This document shows, one piece after another, positions 9,371 to 19,700 of a DNA stretch of 64,000 bases. Where the stretch lies: positions 62,001 to 126,000 of the forward strand of contig JBAXVX010000001.1 of assembly GCA_037128705.1 (NCBI GenBank), written 5' to 3'. A program made the position numbers and the translations under genes. Within the stretch, counting starts at the first letter, position 1, and each line of letters opens with the position of its first letter. A model generated the notes under the pieces. It made no database searches, was not told the origin of the DNA, and worked only from the letters and a program-made list of their open reading frames with translations. This stretch comes from CAIVAT01 sp037128705. Its GTDB lineage: Bacteria > Bacteroidota > Bacteroidia > Bacteroidales > FEN-979.

Positions 9371-10564
9371 TTATTCTGACAGATAATAGGCCAGGGCGGC
9401 ATAAAACGCCGAAGCGGTCACCAGGTCGCTCACCGGCACCTTTTCGTTGGGTGCGTGGGCCAGGATTTCATTACCGGGGCCGAACCCGATGCAGGGGATC
9501 TTATAGTACCCGTTGATGGTGACGCCGTTGGTTGAGAAGGTCCATTTGTCGGTGAGGGGCTCCCTGCCGAATAACCCGGCAAAGGCCTCCTGGGCGCGGA
9601 TTACCAGGTGACTGTCCTCCTCAATTTTCCAGGTCGGATAATATTTCTCCATGCCGTACAGGAGACCGGTATAGGCCTTCTCTTCGTAATGGAGCACCTC
9701 CACCTCGGCATCCATCCCTTCCAGGATTTTGCGGATTTCGGCTACGGCCGATTCTTTGGTCTCGCCCCAGGTGAGCCGGCGGTCGAGATGGATGCGAGCG
9801 TAGTCGGCCACCGCGCACAGGGATGGACTTCCGGAAATAAACTCGGAGATGGTCACGCTGCCTTTACCCAGGAATTCATCGGTTTGAAGCCGGTCATTCA
9901 GCTTTTCGACCTCAAGGCAGGCCCGTGAGGCCATGTAAATCGCATTCTTGCCGCGTTCGGGCGCCGATCCGTGTGACGAGATGCCGCGGAAGGTGACGGC
10001 AATTTCCATCCGGCCGCGCTGGCCACGATAGATGTTCAGGTTGGTGGGTTCGGTGATGACCACGAAGTCGGGGACGATTTTTTCCACCTCCACCAGGTAT
10101 TTCCAGCACAACCCGTCGCAGTCCTCTTCAATCACAGTCCCTGTGAAATAGATGGTGAGGTCGCGGTCAAAGGCCAGGTCCTTCAGGATGCGGCCGGCTG
10201 TGACAAAAGCAGCAGGACCGCCTTTCTGATCGACGGTTCCCCGGCCATGCACAAAACCATCGCGGATCTCCCCCGAAAAGGGGTCGAAATCCCAGTTGGC
10301 CAGGTTGCCAGTGTCGACCGTATCAATGTGGCCATCAAAGGCCAGTATTTTTTTCCCGTTCCCGATGCGGCCGATTACGTTTCCAAGGCCGTCTGTCCGA
10401 ACTTCATCGAAACCGGCCTCCAGCATCTGTCGCTTCAGTTCATCGCCCATGGCCTTTTCGCCTGTGCTGAGCGATTTGATCTTTACGAGTTTTGAGAGGT
10501 TTCCGGCAGTATAATCTTTGTAAGATTCCGCCAGCGATTGTATGTTTTCGAGTAGCTCTTCCAA
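9371..10564 (-). CDS. ygeY: YgeY-family selenium metabolism-linked M20 hydrolase
   Basis: 397 aa, close to E. coli YgeY (403). M20/ArgE-like di-zinc amidohydrolase: first metal histidine in AFDGHIDTVDTG, bridging aspartate in GTVDQKGGPAAF, the catalytic/metal glutamate pair in TVIEEDCDG, and the late metal histidine in EILAHAPNEK. The dimerisation domain lies between about residues 185 and 295. It is upstream of ygeW on the same strand, the standard pairing in loci that turn purine-derived ureido acids into amino acids. It probably removes an N-acyl or N-carbamoyl group from a diaminopropionate derivative; that reaction is inferred. Confidence 0.9.
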   Translation of the reverse strand: MEELLENIQSLAESYKDYTAGNLSKLVKIKSLSTGEKAMGDELKRQMLEAGFDEVRTDGLGNVIGRIGNGKKILAFDGHIDTVDTGNLANWDFDPFSGEIRDGFVHGRGTVDQKGGPAAFVTAGRILKDLAFDRDLTIYFTGTVIEEDCDGLCWKYLVEVEKIVPDFVVITEPTNLNIYRGQRGRMEIAVTFRGISSHGSAPERGKNAIYMASRACLEVEKLNDRLQTDEFLGKGSVTISEFISGSPSLCAVADYARIHLDRRLTWGETKESAVAEIRKILEGMDAEVEVLHYEEKAYTGLLYGMEKYYPTWKIEEDSHLVIRAQEAFAGLFGREPLTDKWTFSTNGVTINGYYKIPCIGFGPGNEILAHAPNEKVPVSDLVTASAFYAALAYYLSE

Positions 10565-10616
10565 GGAATGAATATTTATCGGTACATGATCCGGTAAAAT
10601 TACAAATCTTACCGCA

Positions 10617-11801
10617 TTAACAGCTCATCTCCCCTGCGTTTTTCTTGGCCGAAAGCAGATTGTAGGCCCCTTTGATGACGACCTTTGCACTTTTTGCATC
10701 CAATCCCTCCGGAAGGACGATTTCAGTATAACCGCCGTCGGTTACCCCTTTCTGAACCTCAATCATCCGGTACTCGGTGAACTGCTTTCCGCCCTCCTCT
10801 TTCGTTTTTTCGAACACGAAAATGTAATCCTTGTCGTCAAAACTCACAATGGCTTCTGAGGGAAGTGAGGTAACCTGGCTCACGGAGGCCTCGATGATTG
10901 CGTTGACATACATGCCGGGAAGTATATTTTTGCAGGCACCCCTGACCAATGCATAAACCTTGTATGATTTATCGGCATTGACGATGCGGCCGGTCTGGTA
11001 TATGACCGCCTCATGCTGCTCTGTTTCATTGTTGATGAAGAAGCGGATCTTTTGCCCGGCCACCACCTTGTCGGCATCTTTTTCAAACAGGGTCAGTTCA
11101 AGATAGAGTTTGTCGCTGTTCACAATTTCGAACAGCACATCGGTGGGGGCTACATATTTGCCCACATTGATGTTGACTGCTTTCACATAACCCGATATCG
11201 GGGAGACCACCGCCACCGAGCGGCTGATGTCGTCTTCATGCAGATCGGCCGGGTTGATGCCGATCATGGCGAGCTTCTGTTCCAGCGCCCCTACCTCTGC
11301 CTTCAGGCTTTTGTACTCCGAGGTGACCTTTTGCAGGTTCTGCTGCGAATAGACATCCTCCTTGTACAATTCGGTGTGACGTTTATATTCGGCTTCTGCA
11401 AATTCGAGTTTGCTTTTGGCCTCCAGGTAATTCTGCTGGATGACCACAAACTCCTGGTTCTCCAGGATGGCCAGGGTCTGACCTTTGGATACTGCATTGC
11501 CCGGCATCAGGGTGACGTTTTTCACGAAGCCGCCGAAAGGCATGCAAACAGTGGCCAGGTTCTCGGGTGCCACGCCAACCGAGCCGTTCACCTTCAGGTT
11601 GCCGCTGAGCGAGCGCAGTTCGATGGTCCCGGTTTCAATGTTGGCCATTTTGATCTGGTCGGCCCTGAGCTCAACGATATCGGCAGGCAGCACCTCCGCC
11701 TCTTTTGTCTCTTCGGTGCCCTTTTTTCCCCCGTTGCATGAAAGAAGCAGGCACAGGATCATTCCCAGGCCGGTGGATGTTATAAATCTGTATGTTTTCA
11801 T
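10617..11801 (-). CDS. RND efflux periplasmic adaptor (CzcB/CusB-type), lipoprotein
   Basis: 394 aa. The N-terminus is a lipoprotein signal with lipobox LLLSCNGG, so the adaptor is membrane-anchored in the periplasm. Then follow the barrel-sandwich hybrid halves (around GNAVSKGQTLAIL and AVVSPISGYVKAVNIN) flanking an alpha-helical hairpin with heptad character (about residues 120-165), a beta-barrel domain and a membrane-proximal domain. It is the last gene of a leftward operon after the pump-outer membrane fusion, with 101 bp between them. Its role is to couple the inner-membrane pump to the outer-membrane channel for divalent metal export. It is an ordinary family member. Confidence 0.88.
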   Translation of the reverse strand: MKTYRFITSTGLGMILCLLLSCNGGKKGTEETKEAEVLPADIVELRADQIKMANIETGTIELRSLSGNLKVNGSVGVAPENLATVCMPFGGFVKNVTLMPGNAVSKGQTLAILENQEFVVIQQNYLEAKSKLEFAEAEYKRHTELYKEDVYSQQNLQKVTSEYKSLKAEVGALEQKLAMIGINPADLHEDDISRSVAVVSPISGYVKAVNINVGKYVAPTDVLFEIVNSDKLYLELTLFEKDADKVVAGQKIRFFINNETEQHEAVIYQTGRIVNADKSYKVYALVRGACKNILPGMYVNAIIEASVSQVTSLPSEAIVSFDDKDYIFVFEKTKEEGGKQFTEYRMIEVQKGVTDGGYTEIVLPEGLDAKSAKVVIKGAYNLLSAKKNAGEMSC

Positions 11802-11902
11802 ATGTTAATTTTTATTTTTTCGGGCCATATGGAATAGCCATAAATTATCAACCACGGTTTGCATGTACGTTGTACTTATGGCAATTTCATGGTGGTCATG
11901 GA

Positions 11903-14900
11903 TTAATAAATTTTTCCTGTATTATAATCAATGCTGATGATGGTCTGGTTGTAACTGTTGAGTGCATCCAGGTAATTTTGTTTGATGTCGAGCGCCTTAT
12001 TCAGGGTGATCACATACTCAAGGTAATCGAGTGCACCGGCCTTATAGCTCTTTGTGGCCTGGTCGATGATCAGTTTTGATTCGGGAACCGCCTGCTGTTC
12101 GTAATATTCAACACTGGAGGCATATTTAGCATATTCATCCAGCAGCGACTGGTAATTGCTTTTCAGCGAAGCGGAATAATGGTCGGCGCTGGCCTGCGAT
12201 GCCTGTTCCTGGAGCTTTGCGGCTTTGGTTTTCGAGAGGGTGGGCCCGATCCACAACGGGATGGCAATCCCTGCCTGGAACCCGGTGAACCGGTATCCGG
12301 CGTCAAAATTCCGGAGTGCTCCGTCGACCTCCTGGATACCGATCATGGTCTGACTGAAATAACCGATGGTGAAATCGGGCGTCAGCCGGCTGCCTTCAAG
12401 GCGCCGGGTGATGTGGGCAACCTCCACCTGCTGCCTGATATACCCCAGCGTCGGATTTGAATTCAGGACAAGGGTGTCGTTCAGTGGCGTGAAATCAATC
12501 CGTCGCAGCATCGTATCGGAGGGGATGACCCTCCTTCCCGAATTCAGCAGGGTCTGCAATTTCCTGTTGAAGATACCCTCGTCAACCTTGACCTGCCGCA
12601 GCTGGTTCTTAATTTCAAGGCTCTGCGTTCGGGCGATGACCATTTCGAGCCGGTTTGTTTCACCGCTCCGGGCCTTCAGTTCCGTAGCACGCAGGAACCC
12701 TGAATAGAGGCTGTCCTGGTAGGCCAGGAGGTTGTATCTTGAATTCAGGTAAGCCAGCTGCCAGTATACCTGTTTTACCTGGGTAGCCACTTCGAGCCGG
12801 GTTCCCTTCATCTGCCAGTCGGCGCTGCGGAGATTGGCGTTCGAAAGCCTGTTCTGATTCACGTACACCGATGGAAAGGCGAAAGCCTGGGTGATGGTGA
12901 AACTGTTGTCATTCTGGTAGGAGTTGAACTGCCCGTACTGTCCTTCAATCACCGTTTTGGGGATGTCCCACGAAGCTCCCTTCAGCGCCCTCTGCGCTTC
13001 GGTGGAGTAACCGGCCGACCGGATGGAGAGATTGCTGTCGAGGGCCAGATCCAGGGCCTCCCTCAGGGTGACCTTTTTCTGATCCTGGGCTGATGCGGAA
13101 GAAATAAACGATGGAGTCACGAGGAACAAAAGGATCCCTGCCAGGGTTTTCAGTTTCGGCCGTTTGGAGAACAGGCGGAAAAAACCATTCGAAAAAAGAA
13201 GGTAGAACACGGGGATCACGATCAGGGTGAGCAGCGTGGCGCTGATCAGTCCGCCGATCACTACGGTGGCCAGCGGCTTTTGTACCTCGGCACCGGCTGA
13301 ATTCGACAGGGCCATCGGAAGGAAACCGAGCGAGGCCACGGCGGCGGTCATGATGATCGGGCGCAGGCGGGTATGCAGTCCCTTCATGATCCGTTCGGTG
13401 ATGTCGGTCATCCCCTCCTTTTCAAGCCGGTTGAATTCGGAGATCAGCACGATGCCATTGAGGACGGCCACCCCAAACAAGGCGATGAAGCCGACGCCGG
13501 CGGAGATGGAAAAGTTCATGTCGCGCATCCACAGGGCGAATACCCCGCCAATGGCCGACATGGGCACGGCGGTGAAGATGATGAAGGTCTGTTTTGCCGA
13601 ATGAAAGGCAAAATAGAGGAGGACGAAGATCAGCAGCAGGGCGACCGGAACGGCAACGGCCAGCCTGTTCCTGGCGGCTTCCAGGTTTTTGAACTGCCCG
13701 CCGTAGGTGATGATATATCCCGGGGGGAGCTTGATCTGCTGATCCACCCTGGCCATCACATCTTTGATCACACTGCCGATGTCGCGGTTCCGCACATTGA
13801 AGCCGACCGTGATCCTTCGCTGGGTGTTTTCGCGTGAAACCTGGGCGGGGCCCGATTTTATTGAAATGTCGGCAACCTGGTCGAAGGGAAGTTGCGCCCC
13901 GTTGGGAAGGGTAACCGTCAGGTTTTTCACATCATCCAGGCTCTGGCGGTAATCCTTATCCAGCCTGACCACAAGGGCAAACCGTTTCTCCCTGTCATAC
14001 ACCACCCCGGCCTGGCTCCCGGCAAAGGCAGCACGCAGCAGCCGGTTTACCTCATCCACCGAAAGTCCGTACTGGGCCAGGCGGTCACGGTTATAATCCA
14101 CCTGCACCTGCGCCAGTCCCGTGACCTTCTCCACATTGATGTTGTCGACCCCGTCGATGCCCCGGATGATCTTCTCCACCTCGGCGGCGCGCTCGGCCAG
14201 TGTTCCGAGGTCATCGCCGAATATTTTTATGGCAATGTCCTGTTTTGAGCCGGTCATCAGCTCGTTGAAGCGCATCTGGATGGGCTGCTGGAATTCAAAT
14301 TTCACCCCTGCCAGGGTGACCAGCTTCTCCTCCATCTTTCCTACCAGCTCTTCACGGGTCTTGGCCGAGGTCCATTCGCTTTTATCTTTCAGGGTGATCA
14401 CATAGTCGCCGGTTTCCATCGGGGTGGGGTCGGTCGGAATTTCACCGGCTCCTATTTTACACACCGCATGCCTGATCTCCGGAAAATTATCCAGCAGGAT
14501 CTTGTTGGCCTTGATCACTGTTTCAACGGTATTGGTCAACGACCCTCCCTGAAGCGTGATGACGCTGGAGGCCAGGTCGCCCTCCTCGAGCTGCGGGATG
14601 AACTCGCTTCCCAGCCGGCTGAAAACGAAGAGGCTAAACAGGAAAATCACCAGTGCGGAACCGGTAACCATCCATTGATGAACCAGGGCCCACCGGATCA
14701 CCGGGTCAAAAAACTTTTGCAGAGCCTTCATCAGCCTATCCGAAAAATTTGGTTTGTGCTCTGTTTTCTTACTCAGGAACATCGCCGCGGCCATTGGTAC
14801 ATAGGTGAGCGAGAGAATGGCTGCTCCCAGGATGGCAAAAGCCACCACCTGCGCCATGGGCCTGAACATTTTTCCTTCGATGCCAACCAGCGCCATGATG

Positions 14901-16294
14901 GGAAGGTACACGATGAGAATGATGATCTGACCGAAGGTGGCTGAACTCATCATCCGTTTGGCCGATTCAAATACATTCTCATCCATCTGCGCCTGGGTGA
15001 GCCGTGCCACGCCGGCATGATGGTGCCGGCTCATGAATATCCGGTGCACCACGCTTTCAACGATGATGACCGCCCCGTCTACGATGAGTCCGAAGTCAAT
15101 GGCCCCGAGACTCATCAGGTTCCCCGAAACACCGAACAGGTTCATCAGGGAGATGGCGAACAGCATCGAAAGCGGGATGACCGAAGCTACAATCAGCCCG
15201 GCCCGTATGTTGCCCAGCAGCAGGACCAGGATGAAGATCACGATCAGCGCCCCTTCGACCAGGTTCTTCGAAACTGTACCGATGGCACGACCTACCAGGT
15301 CCGACCGGTTCAGGAAGGGCTGGATGGTTACTCCTTTGGGCAGCGATTTCTGGATCGACCGGATGCGCGTTTCCACATCGTCGATCACCTCATGGGCATT
15401 GGCCCCTTTGAGCATCATCACCACACCGCCGACCGCTTCGGAGGTGTCGACCACAAAGGCGCCGTAGCGGGTGGCACTGCCGTACTGCACGGTCGCCACA
15501 TCCCTGATCAGGAGCGGGATGCCGGATGCACTGCTGCGGACGACTATTTTTTCGATGTCCTCCAGTGATTTGACCAGGCCGATGCCCCGGATAAAATAGG
15601 CGGTAGGTTTTTTGTCGATGTAAGCGCTGCCTGTGTTCTCATTGTTCCGTTCGAGCGCGCCGAATATATCATTCAGGGTGAGGTTCATACTCCGGAGCCG
15701 CTCGGGGTTCACGGCAATTTCGTATTGTTTTACAAATCCTCCGTAACTGTTGATATCGGCCACGCCCGGGGTTCCGAGCATTTCACGGCGAACTACCCAG
15801 TCCTGCAGGGTGCGCAGTTCCATGGGAGGATATTTGTTTTCGTATCCCTTTTCAACGGCCAGCCGGTACTGGTAGATCTCGCCAAGCCCGGTGCTGATGG
15901 GGGCCAGCCCGATCTTTGCAAACCCGGCAGGGATATCCTCTTCGGCCTCTTTAAGCCGTTCACTGAGCTGCTGGCGTGCCCAGTAAACATCCACCCCGTC
16001 TTTGAATACCACCGTAATCACCGAAAGTCCCAGGCGCGAGATGGAACGCAGTTCAATGATGTTGGGGATGTTGGCGACAGCCACTTCAATGGGGGCCGTA
16101 ATGAAACTCTCTACCTCCTGCACCGCCAGGGAAGGAGCCAGGGAGATGATCTGCACCTGGTTGTTGGTGATGTCGGGGATGGCGTCGATGGGAAGACGGG
16201 TGAGGGAATAGGTCCCCCAACCGATAAGGGCCAGTACAAAAAGTCCGACGATGAATTTATTCCTGATGGAAAATTGAATGATACGAGCTATCAT
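11903..16294 (-). CDS. HME-RND metal efflux pump fused to TolC/CzcC-like outer membrane factor
   Basis: 1463 aa, against about 1040 for a stand-alone CzcA/CusA. Residues 1-1035 are a complete RND pump with 12 expected membrane helices; the TM4 signature DFGLIVDGAVIIVE is the Czc-type (divalent cation) form, not the CusA copper form. Residues about 1042-1068 form a hydrophobic, signal-peptide-like segment ending in SSASAQDQ, which looks like a signal peptidase site (AxA). Residues about 1070-1463 are an outer membrane efflux protein with two helical repeats, starting KKVTLREALDLALDS. Such fusions are recurrent in Bacteroidota. The chain is probably cut after export so that the C-terminal part reaches the outer membrane; cleavage is inferred. 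Upstream is a Cys-rich small protein, downstream the adaptor. Confidence 0.9.
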   Translation of the reverse strand: MIARIIQFSIRNKFIVGLFVLALIGWGTYSLTRLPIDAIPDITNNQVQIISLAPSLAVQEVESFITAPIEVAVANIPNIIELRSISRLGLSVITVVFKDGVDVYWARQQLSERLKEAEEDIPAGFAKIGLAPISTGLGEIYQYRLAVEKGYENKYPPMELRTLQDWVVRREMLGTPGVADINSYGGFVKQYEIAVNPERLRSMNLTLNDIFGALERNNENTGSAYIDKKPTAYFIRGIGLVKSLEDIEKIVVRSSASGIPLLIRDVATVQYGSATRYGAFVVDTSEAVGGVVMMLKGANAHEVIDDVETRIRSIQKSLPKGVTIQPFLNRSDLVGRAIGTVSKNLVEGALIVIFILVLLLGNIRAGLIVASVIPLSMLFAISLMNLFGVSGNLMSLGAIDFGLIVDGAVIIVESVVHRIFMSRHHHAGVARLTQAQMDENVFESAKRMMSSATFGQIIILIVYLPIMALVGIEGKMFRPMAQVVAFAILGAAILSLTYVPMAAAMFLSKKTEHKPNFSDRLMKALQKFFDPVIRWALVHQWMVTGSALVIFLFSLFVFSRLGSEFIPQLEEGDLASSVITLQGGSLTNTVETVIKANKILLDNFPEIRHAVCKIGAGEIPTDPTPMETGDYVITLKDKSEWTSAKTREELVGKMEEKLVTLAGVKFEFQQPIQMRFNELMTGSKQDIAIKIFGDDLGTLAERAAEVEKIIRGIDGVDNINVEKVTGLAQVQVDYNRDRLAQYGLSVDEVNRLLRAAFAGSQAGVVYDREKRFALVVRLDKDYRQSLDDVKNLTVTLPNGAQLPFDQVADISIKSGPAQVSRENTQRRITVGFNVRNRDIGSVIKDVMARVDQQIKLPPGYIITYGGQFKNLEAARNRLAVAVPVALLLIFVLLYFAFHSAKQTFIIFTAVPMSAIGGVFALWMRDMNFSISAGVGFIALFGVAVLNGIVLISEFNRLEKEGMTDITERIMKGLHTRLRPIIMTAAVASLGFLPMALSNSAGAEVQKPLATVVIGGLISATLLTLIVIPVFYLLFSNGFFRLFSKRPKLKTLAGILLFLVTPSFISSASAQDQKKVTLREALDLALDSNLSIRSAGYSTEAQRALKGASWDIPKTVIEGQYGQFNSYQNDNSFTITQAFAFPSVYVNQNRLSNANLRSADWQMKGTRLEVATQVKQVYWQLAYLNSRYNLLAYQDSLYSGFLRATELKARSGETNRLEMVIARTQSLEIKNQLRQVKVDEGIFNRKLQTLLNSGRRVIPSDTMLRRIDFTPLNDTLVLNSNPTLGYIRQQVEVAHITRRLEGSRLTPDFTIGYFSQTMIGIQEVDGALRNFDAGYRFTGFQAGIAIPLWIGPTLSKTKAAKLQEQASQASADHYSASLKSNYQSLLDEYAKYASSVEYYEQQAVPESKLIIDQATKSYKAGALDYLEYVITLNKALDIKQNYLDALNSYNQTIISIDYNTGKIY

Positions 16295-16379
16295 AGGATA
16301 AACGGATTAAATAAATACCCACAATCCCAAAATCTTCATTCGGGGAAAATGAAACAGGCAAAAAGGATGACCGGGAAGG

Positions 16380-16694
16380 TTAACCTATTTTCGGCGGCTG
16401 CCAGAAGGTATGGGAAAAGGAGGAGATGAAACTTGACGGTTCCGCAATAAAAGATCTCTGAACGGAGAAAAAGGGCTGGCTGATGGTGATGTCGGGTGAA
16501 ATGGTCACCATCACATTGCAACAGGAGCAAACACAGAAGGGGGAACAGGCATCGGTATGATCGGAATGGGAAATGGGGAGGTGGCCCGATGATTCTCCCG
16601 GAACCCCGTTGCTGAGATGCAGGGTGTCATCCACACAGGGCGCCGAAACAAGGCACAAAATATAGATGCTGAAGAGAAATGCAAAGTATCTCAT
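16380..16694 (-). CDS. Small Cys/His-rich secreted protein of metal-efflux operons (DUF6660-like)
   Basis: 104 aa. Residues 1-20 are hydrophobic (a signal peptide or anchor), followed by a His-rich stretch (H26, H38, H43, H46) and a cysteine cluster CSPFCVCSCC (C50, C54, C56, C58, C59). The tail WQPPKIG resembles the conserved C-terminus of small Bacteroidota proteins encoded beside metal pumps, which I place in DUF6660 from memory. It is the first gene of the leftward pump operon, 85 bp upstream of the RND fusion. The Cys/His pattern suggests metal binding in the periplasm (sensor, chaperone or buffer); no biochemical role is known to me. Confidence 0.65.
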   Translation of the reverse strand: MRYFAFLFSIYILCLVSAPCVDDTLHLSNGVPGESSGHLPISHSDHTDACSPFCVCSCCNVMVTISPDITISQPFFSVQRSFIAEPSSFISSFSHTFWQPPKIG

Positions 16695-16720
16695 GATGGA
16701 TGTTCCGCAGGTATCGTTTG

Positions 16721-16728
16721 CAAAAATA
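16721..16728 (-). promoter_or_regulatory. Candidate -7 element for the metal-efflux operon
   Basis: On the minus strand this reads TATTTTTG, fitting the Bacteroidota TAnnTTTG -7 consensus, 27 bp upstream of the small Cys-rich gene. No clean TTTG -33 box is visible, so support is moderate. Confidence 0.4.
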
Positions 16729-16743
16729 CAATAAAAGATACAA

Positions 16744-19700
16744 TCAATGAATTTTATTGCCGGAGCGCAGTTTATCCACAGACTTTAAGATGACTTCGCC
16801 GGTTGCGGGCAGCGAGAAATCAGGCTCCTGCGCATGACCGGCCACTGCCGAAACCGCATCCTTGATGGCCAGCCACACCGACAGCCCCAGCATGAAGGGA
16901 GGTTCTCCCACCGCCTTGCTCCGGCGGATGGTCCCCTGATTTGGGGCATCCTGCAGGAGTTCAACCCTGAAATCGCGGGGTATATCGTTGATCGTGGGGA
17001 TTTTATAAGTGTCGGGGGAATGGGTGAGCAGGTTGCCCTCCTTGTCCCACTTGATCTCTTCGGTGGTGCACCAGCCCATACCCTGGATAAATCCCCCTTC
17101 CACCTGCCCTTTGTCGATCCCTTCATTGATGGAATCCCCCACATCGTGGATAATGTCGGTACGCAGCAACCGGTGGGCACCGGTGAGGGTGTCGATCTCC
17201 ACCTCCGAAACAGCCATGCCATAGGCAAAATAGTAAAAGGGATTTCCCTGGCCGGTTTCCCGGTCGAAATAAATTCCCGGTGTTTTGTAAAACCCGGCAG
17301 CGCTGAGGCTGACCTGGTTCAGGCGGGCCAGGCCGCAGACCTGTTGAAAAGGAATTTTATAGGAAGGGTGCACGCTGTCAAAAATAAAATTGTCGCAGAA
17401 CTGTATGCTCTCTGCGGCAAAGGTGATCGCGGGATTCAGCGCGGAAAGCTCTTTTACCGCCAGGCTGCCCAGCCGCTCCTTGAGGATGCCGATGGCATTT
17501 TTCACAGCCATCCCGTTCAGGTCGCTTCCCGAGGAGGCAGCGGTGGGAGAGGTGTTGGGCACCTTGGAGGTATTGGTTTCGTTCACCTTCACAAATTCAG
17601 GGGAGATGCCCAGTTCGGCGGAGGCAATGCGGATGATCTTTGTATGCAGCCCCTGACCCATCTCGGTACCGCCATGGTTGACCAGCACGGTACCATCGGT
17701 GTAGATGTTGACCAATGCCCCGGCCTGGTTCATGAAGGCAGTGGTGAAGGAGATTCCGAATTTCACCGGGGTGAGGGCCATCCCCCTTTTGTAATATTCG
17801 TTTTCGCGGTTGAACCGGTCGATCTCCTGCCTGCGGCCGGCATAGGCCGAGGTGCCGACCAGGTGGTCGAACATCCTGACCAGGTGGTTGTTCTCCACCT
17901 TTTCGCCATAGGGGGTGAGATCGTGTTTTCCTGGTTTGTAAAAGTTCAGGAAACGAATCTCCGCGGCATCTTTTTTGAGGAACCGGGCGATCCGGTCGAT
18001 GGCCTGTTCAATGACAGCCATCCCCTGGGGGCCGCCGAATCCGCGGAAAGCGGTATTGGATGGCAGGTTGGTTTTCCAGGCTTGCCCGGTGACGGAGACA
18101 TGGGGAAGATAATAGGCATTGTCGGCATGAAGCATGGCCCGTTCAAGGATGGCACGCGAAAGGTCGGTGGCCGACCCGGCATCTGAATTCAGCTGAACCT
18201 TGTAGGCGAGGATCTTTCCCTGGTCGTCAAATCCGATCTCATACTTTGAAAGGAAGCGGTGGCGTTTGCCGGTCATGATCTGGTCGTCGTCACGGAACAG
18301 GTGGATCTTCACCGGGCACCGGGTGGCGTTTGCCAGCAGGGCAGCCCAGGCGGCCACGTGGTTTCCCTGGGTCTCTTTCCCGCCGAAACCCCCGCCGATG
18401 CGTTTGACGGTCACTTCAACCTCGTTCTTCGGAATGCCCAGTACTTCGGCTACGATCGCCTGGGTTTCGGCGGGATTCTGGCTCGAGGCATGCATGAAGA
18501 CCTCCTTGCCTTCGCCGGGAATGGCAAGCGCAGACTGCGTTTCGAGATACCAGTGCTCCTGTGCCCCCGTGGTGAGCTCACCCCTGATGACATGCGGGGC
18601 GCTCCTGAGTGCTGCTTCCGGATCTCCCCGTTCGATTTTCCGGGCAGGAGCAATTAAGTTGTTTGCCGCCATGGCCGACGCGATGTCAAGGATCGCCGGG
18701 AGAGGTTCGTAATCAACAACAATGAGTTTCTCTGCCTCCAGGGCAGCCTCTTCAGATTCAGCCGCAATGAGAACAATCGCCTGCCCGATGAAGGTTACCT
18801 CATTTGCTGCCAGGCATGGTTCGTCAAGGATTACCGGACCCATCTGGTTTTCGCCGGGAATATCCCCGGAGGTGAGGATGCAATGGACTCCCGCAACTTT
18901 CAGTGCATCAGCCGTATCAATCCGGCGGATCAGGGCATGGGCCAGTTTGCTGTAAACCACCTTTCCATGGAGCATCTTGCGGTTCACCTCCATGTCCTCG
19001 ATGAAAACCGATTCACCGGTGATGTGTTTCTCCGCACTTTCGATAGGGATGGAACGGACCACCGCGGCAGAATCAGCTTCGATGGTGGGGATTGGCTTCA
19101 TATCGGAATTTACAAACCAGCTGGAATCCATACTTGCAGGCTGTACTGGAACTGCGTTGGCAAACTGACCAGAATCTGTTGTTTTTTCGACAGTAAGTGT
19201 TTGATTTCCAGATTCAAGAAAAAATTTCATCAGTAAATTTCTACCGGCGATCTTCCGGTACCCGGCATCGGCACGGGCATCGGAGATGGGGGTGAACTCC
19301 CGCTCAAGCATCAGCATGGCCTCTGAAACCACAGCGTGTGACCACGCTTTTCCTGTGAGAAAGTTTTCTGTCAGCATGGCCCGTTTCGGGGTGGCCGCCA
19401 TGCCGCCGAAAGCCAGGATGATCTCATGGACCTGACCCACTTTAAGTATAAGCCTCATGGCTGCGCTTACGGTAGAGATATCCATGTGCCTTCTCCTGGA
19501 GATCTTCGAGGAGAAAAAGAGGATATCCCGGTCCTGTTTTGGAAGGAGGATCTCCTTGATCAACTCATCCTTTTCCAGCGCCGTTTTCCGGTAGCCGGTG
19601 ATAAATTCTTCAATGTTCATTGTCCGCTCCGAACGGGTTGATTGTATTTTCACCCGGGCTCCGTAAGCGATGAGCAGGGGCAGCATGTCCCCGATGGGAG

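Noticed and set aside
10590..10612. CGGTAA/TTACCG inverted repeat upstream of ygeY as a terminator
   Set aside because: Only 6 bp of stem with an 11-base loop and no T run; too weak to call.
15017..15568. Several open frames opposite the RND pump
   Set aside because: Antisense shadows rich in His/Gln/Arg; no start context and the pump frame is unbroken.
16834..18186. 450-codon open frame opposite xanthine dehydrogenase (and others at 18259-20589)
   Set aside because: Antisense to a gene with all expected cofactor motifs; composition shows no signal or domain.
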